Of a stretch of 64,000 bases of DNA, positions 26,886 to 35,275 are shown piece by piece. The notes below the pieces were generated by a model. The model was not told the origin of the DNA, searched no databases, and saw only the letters and a program-made list of their open reading frames with translations. The DNA lies in the NCBI RefSeq assembly GCF_046292685.1, contig NZ_JBKBQM010000007.1, positions 1 through 64,000 of the forward strand, given 5' to 3'. This DNA is from Wagnerdoeblera sp046292685 (GTDB lineage Bacteria > Pseudomonadota > Alphaproteobacteria > Rhodobacterales > Rhodobacteraceae). The stretch's first letter is position 1, and each line of letters starts with the position of its first letter. The position numbers and the translations under genes were made by a program.

Positions 26886-27944
26886 ATGTCCACGGCAAGC
26901 CGGGGCGTTTACGTCATGTCATGGTCGCAGACCGAGGCGGATGGCATCCGCGCGCCCGGTCTGGGGCTAATCACCGTGGGCGCCGGCTGGCGCTGGACGG
27001 GCCAGGCCGTGCGGGTGGACCGCCCCGGTTCGGTGCTGCGGCTCGACGCCCCCGAAGGCGGCGCGGCGATGCGCGCCCGCGCCGCGCGCATGGTGCGCCG
27101 CCTTGTGGGCGCTGCCCTTGCGGCCCCCGAGGGCCCCGAACCGCCCGAAACGCCCGAGGCTTCGGCCGCCCCCGAGCAGGGCTTTACCCTGACCGACGGG
27201 CGCCAGGTGTGGGACGCAAGCCTGATCCCCGTGCCCGACAGCGCGGCGCGCCTGGTGATGTTCGCCGGCAGCCTGCCGCCGGCCGGGCGCGACCTGTGGG
27301 TGGTGCGCAGCACGCTGGACCCGCGCCTGCTGGCGCCCGACCTCAACCCGCAAGGCGGGGTGATCTGCTTTGCCGCCGGCACGATGATCGCGACGCCCTC
27401 GGGCCTGCGCCCGATCGAATCGCTGCGCCCCGGCGACCGGATCGACACCGCCGACAGCGGGCCGCAGCCGGTGATCTGGGCCGGCCAGCGGCGCATGTCG
27501 GGCGCGCGGCTTTACGCCATGCCGCAGTTGCGCCCGGTGCGCATCCGCCCCGCGGCCCTGGGCGGCGGGCGCCCCGACGTGGACCTGCTGGTGTCGCCGC
27601 AACACCGGCTGCTGCTGCGCGGCGACGCCGCCGATGCCCTGTTCGGCACGCCCGAGGTGCTGGTGCGCGCCTGCGACCTGGTGAACGATGCCACCGTCTT
27701 CGTCGACACCGCCTTGCGCGAGGTGACCTATGTCCATGTCCTGCTGGAGGCGCATCACCTCGTGTTCGCCAACGGGCTGGAAACCGAAAGCTTCCACCCG
27801 CTGAGCGCCGCGCTCGACACCATCGAGCCGGCGCAACGCGAAAGCCTGCAGGCGCTGCTGCCCGACCCGGCCAGCTACGGCGGTTTTGCCCGGCGCAACC
27901 TTTCGGCCTCCGAGGCGGCGATCCTGCGGCACGAGGCGGCCTGA
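26886..27944 (+). CDS. Hint-domain protein (Hint_2 family)
   Basis: A 352-residue protein. The C-terminal half holds a Hint domain, recognised by GVICFAAGTMIATPSGLRPI, the SLRPGDRIDT block, VSPQHRLLL and the later HVLLEAHHLVFANGLETESF block. Hint domains are the self-processing fold of inteins and hedgehog proteins; standalone Hint_2 proteins are abundant in Rhodobacteraceae and of unknown role. No RTX repeats are present. The N-terminal half (about 130 residues) is unrecognised. The start may be ATG 26886 (GCGAG upstream) or GTG 26862. The gene is monocistronic. Confidence 0.8.
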   Translation: MSTASRGVYVMSWSQTEADGIRAPGLGLITVGAGWRWTGQAVRVDRPGSVLRLDAPEGGAAMRARAARMVRRLVGAALAAPEGPEPPETPEASAAPEQGFTLTDGRQVWDASLIPVPDSAARLVMFAGSLPPAGRDLWVVRSTLDPRLLAPDLNPQGGVICFAAGTMIATPSGLRPIESLRPGDRIDTADSGPQPVIWAGQRRMSGARLYAMPQLRPVRIRPAALGGGRPDVDLLVSPQHRLLLRGDAADALFGTPEVLVRACDLVNDATVFVDTALREVTYVHVLLEAHHLVFANGLETESFHPLSAALDTIEPAQRESLQALLPDPASYGGFARRNLSASEAAILRHEAA

Positions 27945-28040
27945 GCGCAGGCGGGGCGCAAGCTTCGTGTCCGGCGCCCCTTTCCCAAAGCGGGCGTTCG
28001 GCTATATACTGCGCTATCCGCCCCTTCTGCACGAGGCCCG

Positions 28041-28385
28041 ATGACCATGCGCACACCCTGGACCATGACCGACCGCAAGGACGGCCCGGGCGGGGATACC
28101 TCGGTCGTCACCAAGACCCGGCCCAAGACCCAGCGGCCCCCGATGTACAAGGTGCTGCTGCTGAACGACGATTACACCCCGATGGAATTCGTCGTGCATG
28201 TCCTCGAACGGTTCTTTGGCATGAGCCACGCGCAGGCGTTCGAGATCATGCTGACCGTGCACAAGAAAGGCGTGGCCGTGGTGGGCGTGTTCAGCTTCGA
28301 GGTGGCGGAAACCAAGGTCGCGCAGGTGATGGATTTCTCGCGCCGCCACCAGCACCCGCTGCAATGCACGATGGAAAAGGAATAG
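28041..28385 (+). CDS. clpS: ATP-dependent Clp protease adaptor ClpS
   Basis: A 114-residue adaptor that delivers N-degron substrates to ClpAP. The conserved core is present: YKVLLLNDDYTPMEFVVHVL, FFGMSHAQAFEIM and VHKKGVAVVGVF. The first 30 residues form the usual flexible N-terminal extension, so the exact start (28041 or the nearby ATG at 28047) is uncertain. TATACT about 35 bases upstream could be a -10 element. clpA is not in the window. Confidence 0.95.
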   Translation: MTMRTPWTMTDRKDGPGGDTSVVTKTRPKTQRPPMYKVLLLNDDYTPMEFVVHVLERFFGMSHAQAFEIMLTVHKKGVAVVGVFSFEVAETKVAQVMDFSRRHQHPLQCTMEKE

Positions 28386-28403
28386 GCCCCGCCGGGGCCG
28401 CCC

Positions 28404-29399
28404 ATGCGCTCGGAACGTCTTGAACTCGCGCTCGGCTCCGGGCTGGCGGCGTGGCCGCAGCAAGGCCGCATCCTCGTGCTGCGCCCGCGGGCGGGCGACG
28501 ACCTGTCGGCCTTGCCGCGCGACCGCGTGCAGGTCGTTACCGGCTTTCGCCCCGATGCCGATGCCTTTGCCGCGCTCGGGTTTGCCGTTGCCCCCTTGCC
28601 CGAAGGCGCCTTCGCCGCCGCGCTGGTCTGCCTGCCGCGCGCGCGCGATCTGGCGCGGGCGTTGCTGGCGCAGGCCTCGGCCGCCGTGGTGCCCGGCGGC
28701 CCGGTGCTGGTCGACGGGCAAAAGACCGACGGGGTCGAATCGGTATGGCGCGACCTTCAGGCCGCCGGCGCCGCCCCGGGCCCGGCGCTGTCCAAGGCGC
28801 ATGGGCGCATCTTCGCCTTTGCCGCCGGGGCCGACCTGGCCGCCTGGGCCGCCACGCGGCGCGACATCGGCGGCTTCGTCACCGCGCCGGGGGTGTTTTC
28901 CGCCGATGGGCCCGACCCGGGATCGGTCCTGCTGGCCGCGGCCTTGCCGGCGCGGCTGCCCGCTCGGGTCGCCGATCTGGGCGCCGGCTGGGGCTACCTC
29001 GCGCGCGCCGTCCTGGCACGCGAGGGCGTGGCCGAATGCCACCTGATCGAGGCCGAGGCCGAGGCGCTGGCCTGCGCGCGCCAGAACATCGCCGACCCGC
29101 GGGCGCGGTTCCACTGGGCCGATGCCACCCGCTTTCGCCCCGAGGCGCCTTTCGGCGCCGTGGTCTGCAACCCGCCCTTCCACACCGGGCGCGAGGCCGA
29201 CCCCGGCCTTGGCCTCGCCTTCCTGCGCGCCGCGGCGGGGATGCTGACCACCTCGGGCACGCTGTGGCTGGTGGGCAACCGCCACCTGCCCTATGAGCAA
29301 ACGCTTGCCGCCCTGTTCCGCGACATCGAGGAGCTGCGGGGCGATTCCCGTTTCCGGTTGTATCGTGCCAGTCGTCCGATTCCGCGCCGCCCGACCTGA
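28404..29399 (+). CDS. RsmC-like 16S rRNA guanine-N2 methyltransferase
   Basis: A 331-residue class I methyltransferase with the RsmC/RlmG duplicated architecture: a degenerate N-terminal domain and an active C-terminal domain. The SAM site is VADLGAGWGYLARAVL and the catalytic motif is VVCNPPFHTG. RsmC methylates G1207 of 16S rRNA. Exact target specificity is inferred from family resemblance. It lies 18 bases after clpS and 12 before the SDR gene, so the three may be co-transcribed. Confidence 0.85.
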   Translation: MRSERLELALGSGLAAWPQQGRILVLRPRAGDDLSALPRDRVQVVTGFRPDADAFAALGFAVAPLPEGAFAAALVCLPRARDLARALLAQASAAVVPGGPVLVDGQKTDGVESVWRDLQAAGAAPGPALSKAHGRIFAFAAGADLAAWAATRRDIGGFVTAPGVFSADGPDPGSVLLAAALPARLPARVADLGAGWGYLARAVLAREGVAECHLIEAEAEALACARQNIADPRARFHWADATRFRPEAPFGAVVCNPPFHTGREADPGLGLAFLRAAAGMLTTSGTLWLVGNRHLPYEQTLAALFRDIEELRGDSRFRLYRASRPIPRRPT

Positions 29400-29411
29400 A
29401 GGAGCCTGCCC

Positions 29412-30218
29412 ATGACCCTGTCGATCTCCGGCAAGACCGCCATCGTCACCGGCGCCGCCCACGGCATCGGCCGCGCCATCGCGCGCCACTTCGTAGACCG
29501 CGGCGCCAACGTGATGTTCGCCGACATGGACGAAGCCGCCCTGGAACGCGACCTGGGCGAAGAAGCCCACGCCGAAGGCCCGGTGCGCTGGTTCGGCGGC
29601 GACCTGTGCCAGAAGCTGACCATCAACAACCTGCTTTCGGCCACGCTCGACGCCTTCGACCGGGTGGATATCCTGGTCAACGCCAGCCGGTCCGTCGCGC
29701 TGTCCGACCCGCTGTCGGCCGATGCCGACGAGGTGCAGGAAATGCTGCAACAGAACCTGATGACCTCGCTGCGCCTGTCGCAACACGTGGCGCGACGCAT
29801 GATCGCCCAGGCCGCCAAGGCCCCGGGCGATGCCCCGGCGGGCAGCATCATCAACCTGTCCTCCATCGCCGCGCGCCAGACCCACCCCGAGCTCTTGGGC
29901 TATTCCGTGGCCTGCGCCGCGGTGGAACAGATGACCCGCTCGATGGCGGTGGCCCTGGCGCCCAAGCGGATCCGGGTGAATTGCGTCGCCTTCGGCAGCG
30001 TGATGAGCGCCAGCCTGCAAGCCAGCCTGAAGGATCACCCCGAATGGCGCGAGGAAATCCGCCGCGGCACGCCGCAGCACCGCATCGCCGCGCCGCTGGA
30101 ACTGGCCGAAACCGTGCAGTTCCTCGCCTCGGACGGCGCCGGTTTCGTGACCGGCCATATCCTCACCGTGGACGGCGGGCGCAGCCTGCTGGACCCCGTG
30201 CGCCTGCCGGCGCACTGA
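29412..30218 (+). CDS. Short-chain dehydrogenase/reductase
   Basis: A 268-residue classical SDR. The cofactor motif is TGAAHGIGRAIA. The usual NAG is replaced by NASRS, Ser is present in NLSSIAARQ, and the active-site YxxxK is not evident: the region reads LLGYSVACAAVEQM, so Tyr is present but the Lys four residues later is Ala. This suggests altered or lost catalysis, although the fold is complete (VDGGRSLLDP at the end). AAGGAG precedes the start. Substrate unknown. Confidence 0.85.
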   Translation: MTLSISGKTAIVTGAAHGIGRAIARHFVDRGANVMFADMDEAALERDLGEEAHAEGPVRWFGGDLCQKLTINNLLSATLDAFDRVDILVNASRSVALSDPLSADADEVQEMLQQNLMTSLRLSQHVARRMIAQAAKAPGDAPAGSIINLSSIAARQTHPELLGYSVACAAVEQMTRSMAVALAPKRIRVNCVAFGSVMSASLQASLKDHPEWREEIRRGTPQHRIAAPLELAETVQFLASDGAGFVTGHILTVDGGRSLLDPVRLPAH

Positions 30219-30228
30219 CCGGGCGGCG

Positions 30229-30633
30229 CTACTGCGGATACCGCGCCCGGCACTCGGCCAGCGCCGGTGCCGCCGCGCGCTCCAGGCCCGCGCGCGCGGC
30301 CTGCAAACCCGCCAGCCTCTGCCGTTCGGCCGCCAGGTCGATCGGCTTCGGCCGCACCAGGAAATGCGAGACTTCCTCCCAGCACATCTCGGGGGGCTCG
30401 GGCGGTTGGCCGGGGCCGCCCGGGGTGGCGGGGCCACACCTCACCCAGCGCCATTCGCGTTCTTCCACCTCCTCCAGCGCGTAGCCGCGTTGCAGGTTGG
30501 CCTGCGCCTCGGCGATCTGGCGGTCGTGCAGGAACAGGTCGCGGGCATTCAGGCGGATGCACTGGTCCTGCAGGCTGCCGCACCCCGCCAGCAGCAGCAT
30601 CATCATCCCCAGCGCAGACCCCATCCGCCGCAT
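30229..30633 (-). CDS. Small lipoprotein of unknown function
   Basis: A 134-residue protein with a lipoprotein signal (MRRMGSALGMMMLLLAGCGS, lipobox LLAGC), so it is probably anchored to the outer membrane. The mature part has several Cys (residues 18, 25, 66, 83 and 127) and a helical C-terminal half (AAERQRLAGLQAARAGLERA). I do not recognise a family. It is convergent with the SDR gene and divergent from hemF. Confidence 0.75.
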   Translation of the reverse strand: MRRMGSALGMMMLLLAGCGSLQDQCIRLNARDLFLHDRQIAEAQANLQRGYALEEVEEREWRWVRCGPATPGGPGQPPEPPEMCWEEVSHFLVRPKPIDLAAERQRLAGLQAARAGLERAAAPALAECRARYPQ

Positions 30634-30840
30634 CGCACCCTCCTTGCCCGCGCGCCGGGCCGCCTGCCCATGCTGGCGCGACCCGGACGGGGCGGCAAGA
30701 GGGCGCGCCAGGCATCGGCAAATGGTCGCCGTCGCCGCTGTCAGGCCCGCCTGTCGGCCCTGCTGTCAGGCCGGGTTGCCGGGGCTGGCCAGCGCGGCCC
30801 CGGCTTGCTATCCCTTGGCCAGCAAAGCCGGAGACCCCGC

Positions 30841-31725
30841 ATGACCGATCCCGATTTCGAAGCCCGCAAGGCGCGCGCCGCCGCCTGGTTCCGCGAGTTG
30901 CGCGACAGCATCGTCGCGGCCTTCGAGGCGCTGGAAGACCGGCACACATCGGGCCCCGCCTCCGACATCGCGCCGGGCCGGTTCGAGGTGACCCCGACGC
31001 AGCGCGACGGCGGCGCCGGCGGCGGCGGGTTGATGAGCGTGCTGCGCGGCGGCCGGGTGTTCGAAAAGGTCGGGGTCAACGTCTCGACCGTCCACGGCAC
31101 GCTGGGCGAACGCGCCCAACGCGCGATGGCCGCCCGTGGCGTGCCGGGGATGGAGTCGGACCCGCGGTTCTGGGCCAGCGGCATCAGCCTGGTCGCGCAC
31201 ATGCGCAACCCGCATTGCCCGGCCGTGCACATGAACACCCGCATGTTCTGGACGCCCCACGCCTGGTGGTTCGGCGGCGGCGCCGACCTGAACCCCGCGC
31301 TGGAATATGCCGAGGATACCGCGCATTTCCACGGCCAGATGCAAGCCGCCTGCCAGGGCCACGGCCAGGACTACTACCCGCGCTTCAAGGCCTGGGCCGA
31401 CGAATATTTCTTCGTGCCCCACCGCGGCCGGGCCCGCGGGGTCGGCGGCATCTTCTATGACGATCTCAACACCGGCGACTGGGAGGCGGATTTCGCCTTC
31501 ACCCGTTCGGTCGGGGCGCATTTCCTGCCCGGCTTCGTGCCGCTGGTCGACCGCCGCCGCGAAACCCCCTGGACCGAGGAAGACCGCGAAAGGCAACTGG
31601 TGCACCGCGGGCTTTATGCCGAATACAACCTGGTCTACGACCGGGGCACGAAGTTCGGCCTCGAAACCGGCCACGATGCCAACGCCGTGCTGATGAGCCT
31701 GCCGCCGATCGCAAAGTGGCCCTGA
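30841..31725 (+). CDS. hemF: Oxygen-dependent coproporphyrinogen III oxidase
   Basis: A 294-residue enzyme converting coproporphyrinogen III to protoporphyrinogen IX with O2 in haem (and bacteriochlorophyll) synthesis. The conserved blocks are clear: GGGGLMSVLRGGRVFEKVGV, NPHCPAVHMNTRMFW, WWFGGGADLNPALEY, GGIFYDDLN and YAEYNLVYDRGTKFGLETG. Length is normal. The ATG at 30841 begins a typical N-terminus. Upstream is a 207-base gap with no clear promoter motif. Confidence 0.97.
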   Translation: MTDPDFEARKARAAAWFRELRDSIVAAFEALEDRHTSGPASDIAPGRFEVTPTQRDGGAGGGGLMSVLRGGRVFEKVGVNVSTVHGTLGERAQRAMAARGVPGMESDPRFWASGISLVAHMRNPHCPAVHMNTRMFWTPHAWWFGGGADLNPALEYAEDTAHFHGQMQAACQGHGQDYYPRFKAWADEYFFVPHRGRARGVGGIFYDDLNTGDWEADFAFTRSVGAHFLPGFVPLVDRRRETPWTEEDRERQLVHRGLYAEYNLVYDRGTKFGLETGHDANAVLMSLPPIAKWP

Positions 31726-31824
31726 CCGCCCGATCACCCCGGACCCGGCCGTTGCGCAGGGCATGGACCGGGCCACAGGCTTGGGCTAGGACAGGCGCAC
31801 CCTCGTGACCAGCAGGAACCGCCC

Positions 31825-33177
31825 ATGTCTGCCCATGCCGAACCCGTCCCGATGACCGCCCGCGCCTCGGGCCCCCTGCGCGGGGTGGCCGAGGTGCCCG
31901 GCGACAAGTCGATCAGCCACCGCGCGCTGATCCTCGGCGCCATGACGGTGGGTGAAACCCGCATCACCGGCCTGCTCGAAGGCCAGGACGTGCTGGATAC
32001 GGCCGCAGCCATGCGCGCCTTCGGTGCCACCGTCACCCGGCATGGCCCCGGCGAGTGGTCGGTGCAGGGCGTGGGCGTCGGCGGCTTTTCCGAACCCGCC
32101 GACGTGATCGATTGCGGCAACTCCGGCACCGGCGTGCGGCTCATCATGGGGGCGATGGCCACCACCCCGATCACCGCCACCTTCACCGGCGACGCCTCCT
32201 TGCGCAAACGCCCGATGGGCCGCGTCACCGTGCCGCTGTCGCTGTTCGGCGCGCAGGCGGTGGGCCGCGCCGGCGGGCGCCTGCCCATGACCATCGTGGG
32301 CGCCGCCGACCCGGTGCCGGTGCGCTACACCGTGCCGGTGCCCTCGGCGCAGGTGAAATCGGCCGTGCTGCTGGCCGGGCTGAACGCGCCGGGCCAGACC
32401 GTGGTGATCGAGCGCGAGGCAACGCGCGACCACACCGAACGCATGCTCGCCGGCTTCGGCGCCGATGTCCGGGTCGAGGAAATGGCCGAAGGCCGCGTCA
32501 TCACCCTGACCGGCCAACCCGACCTGCGCCCGCAAACCGTCGCCGTGCCGCGCGACCCCAGCTCGGCGGCCTTCCCGGTTTGCGCGGCCCTCATCGTCCC
32601 CGGCTCCGACATCCTCGTCCCCGGCGTCAGCCGCAACCCCACCCGCGACGGGCTCTATGTCACCTTGCTGGAAATGGGCGCCGACATCGCCTTCGAAAAC
32701 CCGCGCGAAGAAGGCGGCGAACCCGTGGCCGACCTGCGCGTGCGCTACACCGGCACGCTGCAAGGCGTGGAAACCCCGCCCCACCGCGCCGCCAGCATGA
32801 TCGACGAATTCCCCGTCCTCTCGGTCGTCGCCGCCTGCGCCACCGGCACCACCGTCATGCGCGGCGTCAAGGAACTGCGGGTGAAGGAATCCGACCGGAT
32901 CGATGCGATGGCCCGCGGGCTCGAGGCCTGCGGCATCCGCGTCGAGGAAGACGAGGATACCCTGATCGTGCATGGGCTGGGCCCCGGCGGCGTCCCGGGT
33001 GGGGCGACCTGTGCGGTGCACCTCGACCACCGCATCGCCATGAGCTTCCTCGTGCTCGGCCTTGCCGCGCGCAACCCCGTCAGCGTCGATGACGGCGGCC
33101 CCATCGCCACCTCCTTCCCGGTCTTCGAACCGCTGATGCAAGGGCTCGGCGCCGCGCTCCATCGCAGCGCCGGCTGA
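31825..33177 (+). CDS. aroA: 3-phosphoshikimate 1-carboxyvinyltransferase (EPSP synthase, class II)
   Basis: A 450-residue shikimate-pathway enzyme. The four class II motifs are present: GDKS (in VPGDKSISHRAL), RDHTE, SAQVK and NPTR, together with KRPMGRV and DPSSAAFPV. In CP4-type enzymes the loop reads GNAATG with the Ala that excludes glyphosate; here it is CGNSGTG, with Gly at that position. Start 31825 agrees with family N-termini. The gene seems to stand alone, between hemF and the convergent adhC. Confidence 0.96.
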   Translation: MSAHAEPVPMTARASGPLRGVAEVPGDKSISHRALILGAMTVGETRITGLLEGQDVLDTAAAMRAFGATVTRHGPGEWSVQGVGVGGFSEPADVIDCGNSGTGVRLIMGAMATTPITATFTGDASLRKRPMGRVTVPLSLFGAQAVGRAGGRLPMTIVGAADPVPVRYTVPVPSAQVKSAVLLAGLNAPGQTVVIEREATRDHTERMLAGFGADVRVEEMAEGRVITLTGQPDLRPQTVAVPRDPSSAAFPVCAALIVPGSDILVPGVSRNPTRDGLYVTLLEMGADIAFENPREEGGEPVADLRVRYTGTLQGVETPPHRAASMIDEFPVLSVVAACATGTTVMRGVKELRVKESDRIDAMARGLEACGIRVEEDEDTLIVHGLGPGGVPGGATCAVHLDHRIAMSFLVLGLAARNPVSVDDGGPIATSFPVFEPLMQGLGAALHRSAG

Positions 33178-33193
33178 CCTTCGGCCCCCTTCA

Positions 33194-33266
33194 CCTTGAC
33201 CCAAATATCCCGGGGGCAGGCGCAACCCTGCCGCCGGTGCCACGGCCGCCCGGGGGCAGCGCCCCC
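33194..33266 (-). repeat. Composite intergenic repeat, copy A
   Basis: On the minus strand a hairpin GGGGGC-GCT-GCCCCC (33252-33266) is followed about 40 bases later by CCCGGGATATTTGGGTCAAGG (33194-33214). It lies between the convergent aroA and adhC genes. Two related copies occur at 56515-56580 and 62228-62303. Confidence 0.7.
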
Positions 33267-33279
33267 GCGCGCCGAGCTG

Positions 33280-34410
33280 TCAGTAAACCACCACCGAGCG
33301 GATCGATTCGCCCCGGTGCATCAGGTCGAAGGCCTCGTTGATCCGCTCCAGCGGCAGGATGTGGGTAATCATCGGGTCGATCTCGATCTTGCCGGCCATG
33401 TACCAGTCCACGATCTGCGGCACATCCGTGCGGCCCCGCGCACCGCCAAAGGCCGTGCCCTTCCACACCCGGCCGGTGACCAGCTGGAAGGGTCGCGTCT
33501 CGATGGTGGCCCCCGCCGGGGCGACCCCGATGATGATGCTCTGCCCCCAGCCGCGATGCGTGCATTCCAGCGCATCGCGCATCACCTGCACGTTCCCGGT
33601 GCAGTCGAAGCTGTAATCCGCCCCGCCGATCTGGTCGAAGGGGGTCTTCGTCATGTTGACGATATGCGGCACGATGCCGCCTTCGATCTTCCGCGGGTTG
33701 ACGAAATGGGTCATGCCGAAGCGGCGGCCCCAGTCCTCGCGCGCATCGTTGATGTCCACGCCGATGATCATGTCGGCCCCGGCCATCTTCAGTCCCTGAA
33801 TCACGTTCAGCCCGATCCCGCCCAGCCCGAACACCACCGCCTTGGCGCCGATTTCCACCTGCGCGGTGTTGATGACCGCCCCGATGCCGGTGGTCACGCC
33901 GCAACCGATGTAGCAGATCTTGTCGAACGGGGCGTCGGGGCGCACCTTGGCCAGCGCGATTTCCGGCACGACCGTGTGGTTGGCAAAGGTCGAACAGCCC
34001 ATGTAGTGGTGAATCGGCGTGCCATCCGGCATGGAAAACCGCGTGGTGCCGTCGGGCAGCAACCCCTGTCCTTGCGTCGCGCGGATCGCGGTGCACAGGT
34101 TGGTCTTGCGGCTCAGGCAGCTCGGGCACTGGCGGCATTCGGGGGTATACAGCGGGATCACGTGGTCGCCCGGCTTCAGCGTGGTCACGCCGGGGCCCAC
34201 CTCCAGCACCAAGCCGGCGCCTTCGTGGCCCAGAATCGCCGGAAAGATGCCTTCGGGGTCGGCGCCCGACAGGGTAAATTCGTCGGTGTGGCAAATGCCC
34301 GTCGCCCTGATTTCCACCAGAACCTCGCCGGCCTTCGGGCCTTCGAGGTTCACTTCCATGATTTCCAGCGGCTTGCCGGGGGCAAGGGCAACGGCGGCAC
34401 GGGTGCGCAT
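33280..34410 (-). CDS. adhC: S-(hydroxymethyl)glutathione dehydrogenase / class III alcohol dehydrogenase
   Basis: A 376-residue zinc-dependent, NAD+-linked enzyme that oxidises S-hydroxymethylglutathione, the adduct of formaldehyde with glutathione. Catalytic zinc ligands are seen in GICHTDEFTLSG and GHEGAG, and structural zinc cysteines in ECRQCPSCLSRKTNLC. The cofactor motif is GLGGIGLNVIQG. The start at 34410 has GGAGGA immediately upstream. The next gene upstream on the same strand encodes a class II c-type cytochrome, separated by about 300 bases and a terminator. Confidence 0.96.
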   Translation of the reverse strand: MRTRAAVALAPGKPLEIMEVNLEGPKAGEVLVEIRATGICHTDEFTLSGADPEGIFPAILGHEGAGLVLEVGPGVTTLKPGDHVIPLYTPECRQCPSCLSRKTNLCTAIRATQGQGLLPDGTTRFSMPDGTPIHHYMGCSTFANHTVVPEIALAKVRPDAPFDKICYIGCGVTTGIGAVINTAQVEIGAKAVVFGLGGIGLNVIQGLKMAGADMIIGVDINDAREDWGRRFGMTHFVNPRKIEGGIVPHIVNMTKTPFDQIGGADYSFDCTGNVQVMRDALECTHRGWGQSIIIGVAPAGATIETRPFQLVTGRVWKGTAFGGARGRTDVPQIVDWYMAGKIEIDPMITHILPLERINEAFDLMHRGESIRSVVVY

Positions 34411-34717
34411 GGGATCCTCCCTGTTCGTTCGGCGCGCAGGCTGGACCGGATCGCGGCGCGATGCAACGTCTTGCAACGGCGGCTTGCTGCCGGCGGGCCG
34501 GGGGCGGGGCTTTGCAGCCCTGCTGCGCCGGGGCATCGTGGCGCCCCGATCCGCGCGAACGGCCGGGGCATGATGGTGACGCAGGACCATGCGCTCACGC
34601 GCCTCGACATCAGCCACGACATCCGCCGGATCATCACCCGCATCGACTGCGGCTGAACAGGCCAAGGGGCGCGCCGGCCTGCCCGACGCGCCCCTTGCCC
34701 CGGTCCGGCCGGTCCGG
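34411..34717. other. Spacer between adhC and the cytochrome gene
   Basis: About 307 bases. It should hold the adhC promoter and ends with a terminator stem (34664-34696). A 28-codon plus-strand frame (34570-34656, MMVTQDHALTRLDISHDIRR and onward) starts after GGCCGGGGC but has no recognisable homology and is not called as a gene. Confidence 0.6.
34664..34696 (-). terminator. Stem-loop terminator after the class II cytochrome c gene
   Basis: AAGGGGCGCG (34664-34673) pairs perfectly with CGCGCCCCTT (34687-34696). It lies about 20 bases beyond the stop of the cytochrome gene, which is read on the minus strand. There is only a weak T-rich tail. Confidence 0.6.
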
Positions 34718-35158
34718 TCACTTCTTGGCGCGGAAAGCCTCGTGGCACGACTGGCAGCTGCCGCCGATGGCGCCCATGCCGGCCTTCAGCCCGTCCAGAG
34801 ACGCCACGTCGATGGCTTCGGCCGCGGTCACCAGCGCTTCGGCCTTGGCGGTGAAGCCTTCGAAATCCATCCAGATGTCGGGGCGGCCTTCGGCAACCGG
34901 GTCGTCCTCCTCGGCCTCGAACTTCGCGGTGATCTGCGCGGCGGCAGCGGCAAGGGCCGTCTTGGCCTCGGTCGCGGCGGCCGCATCGAAGGCCGTCTTG
35001 CCGCCGGCCATGTCGCCCAGCACAGCGGTATTCTTGCGGATGGTCTGCATGAGGTCCATGCGTTCCTTGACCACCGGGTTTGTCACGCCGTCCTTGGCCA
35101 GCGCGGCCCCGGCCACCAGCGACAGGCACAGGGCAACGGTCGTCGAAAGCATCTTCAT
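34718..35158 (-). CDS. Class II cytochrome c (cytochrome c'/c-556 type)
   Basis: A 146-residue periplasmic cytochrome with a signal peptide (MKMLSTTVALCLSLVAGAALA). The mature part is a predicted four-helix bundle. The haem-binding CQSCH lies near the C-terminus (GGSCQSCHEAFRAKK), which defines class II cytochromes c. These proteins act in electron transfer or NO binding. The start at 35158 has GAAGGAG upstream; in-frame codons above it have no signal. In Rhodobacter sphaeroides an adhI (adhC) gene is also linked to a cytochrome c gene, though of a different class, which makes the neighbourhood worth noting. Confidence 0.9.
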   Translation of the reverse strand: MKMLSTTVALCLSLVAGAALAKDGVTNPVVKERMDLMQTIRKNTAVLGDMAGGKTAFDAAAATEAKTALAAAAAQITAKFEAEEDDPVAEGRPDIWMDFEGFTAKAEALVTAAEAIDVASLDGLKAGMGAIGGSCQSCHEAFRAKK

Positions 35159-35275
35159 CGGCAATACTCCTTCAATGGCACGGTGCGGCATCTCGTCACC
35201 ATCAGCGGGTATACCAGCCCGACGGCAAAGCCGAAGTGACAAGATCACCTTTCACGCACATGTCAAGGCGCGATG

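Noticed and set aside
27343..28056. Minus-strand frame overlapping the Hint gene
   Set aside because: Low-complexity Arg/Ala/Pro translation antisense to a protein with clear Hint motifs.
34570..34656. A 28-codon frame upstream of adhC
   Set aside because: It is not supported by any recognisable homology, and its ribosome-binding site is weak.
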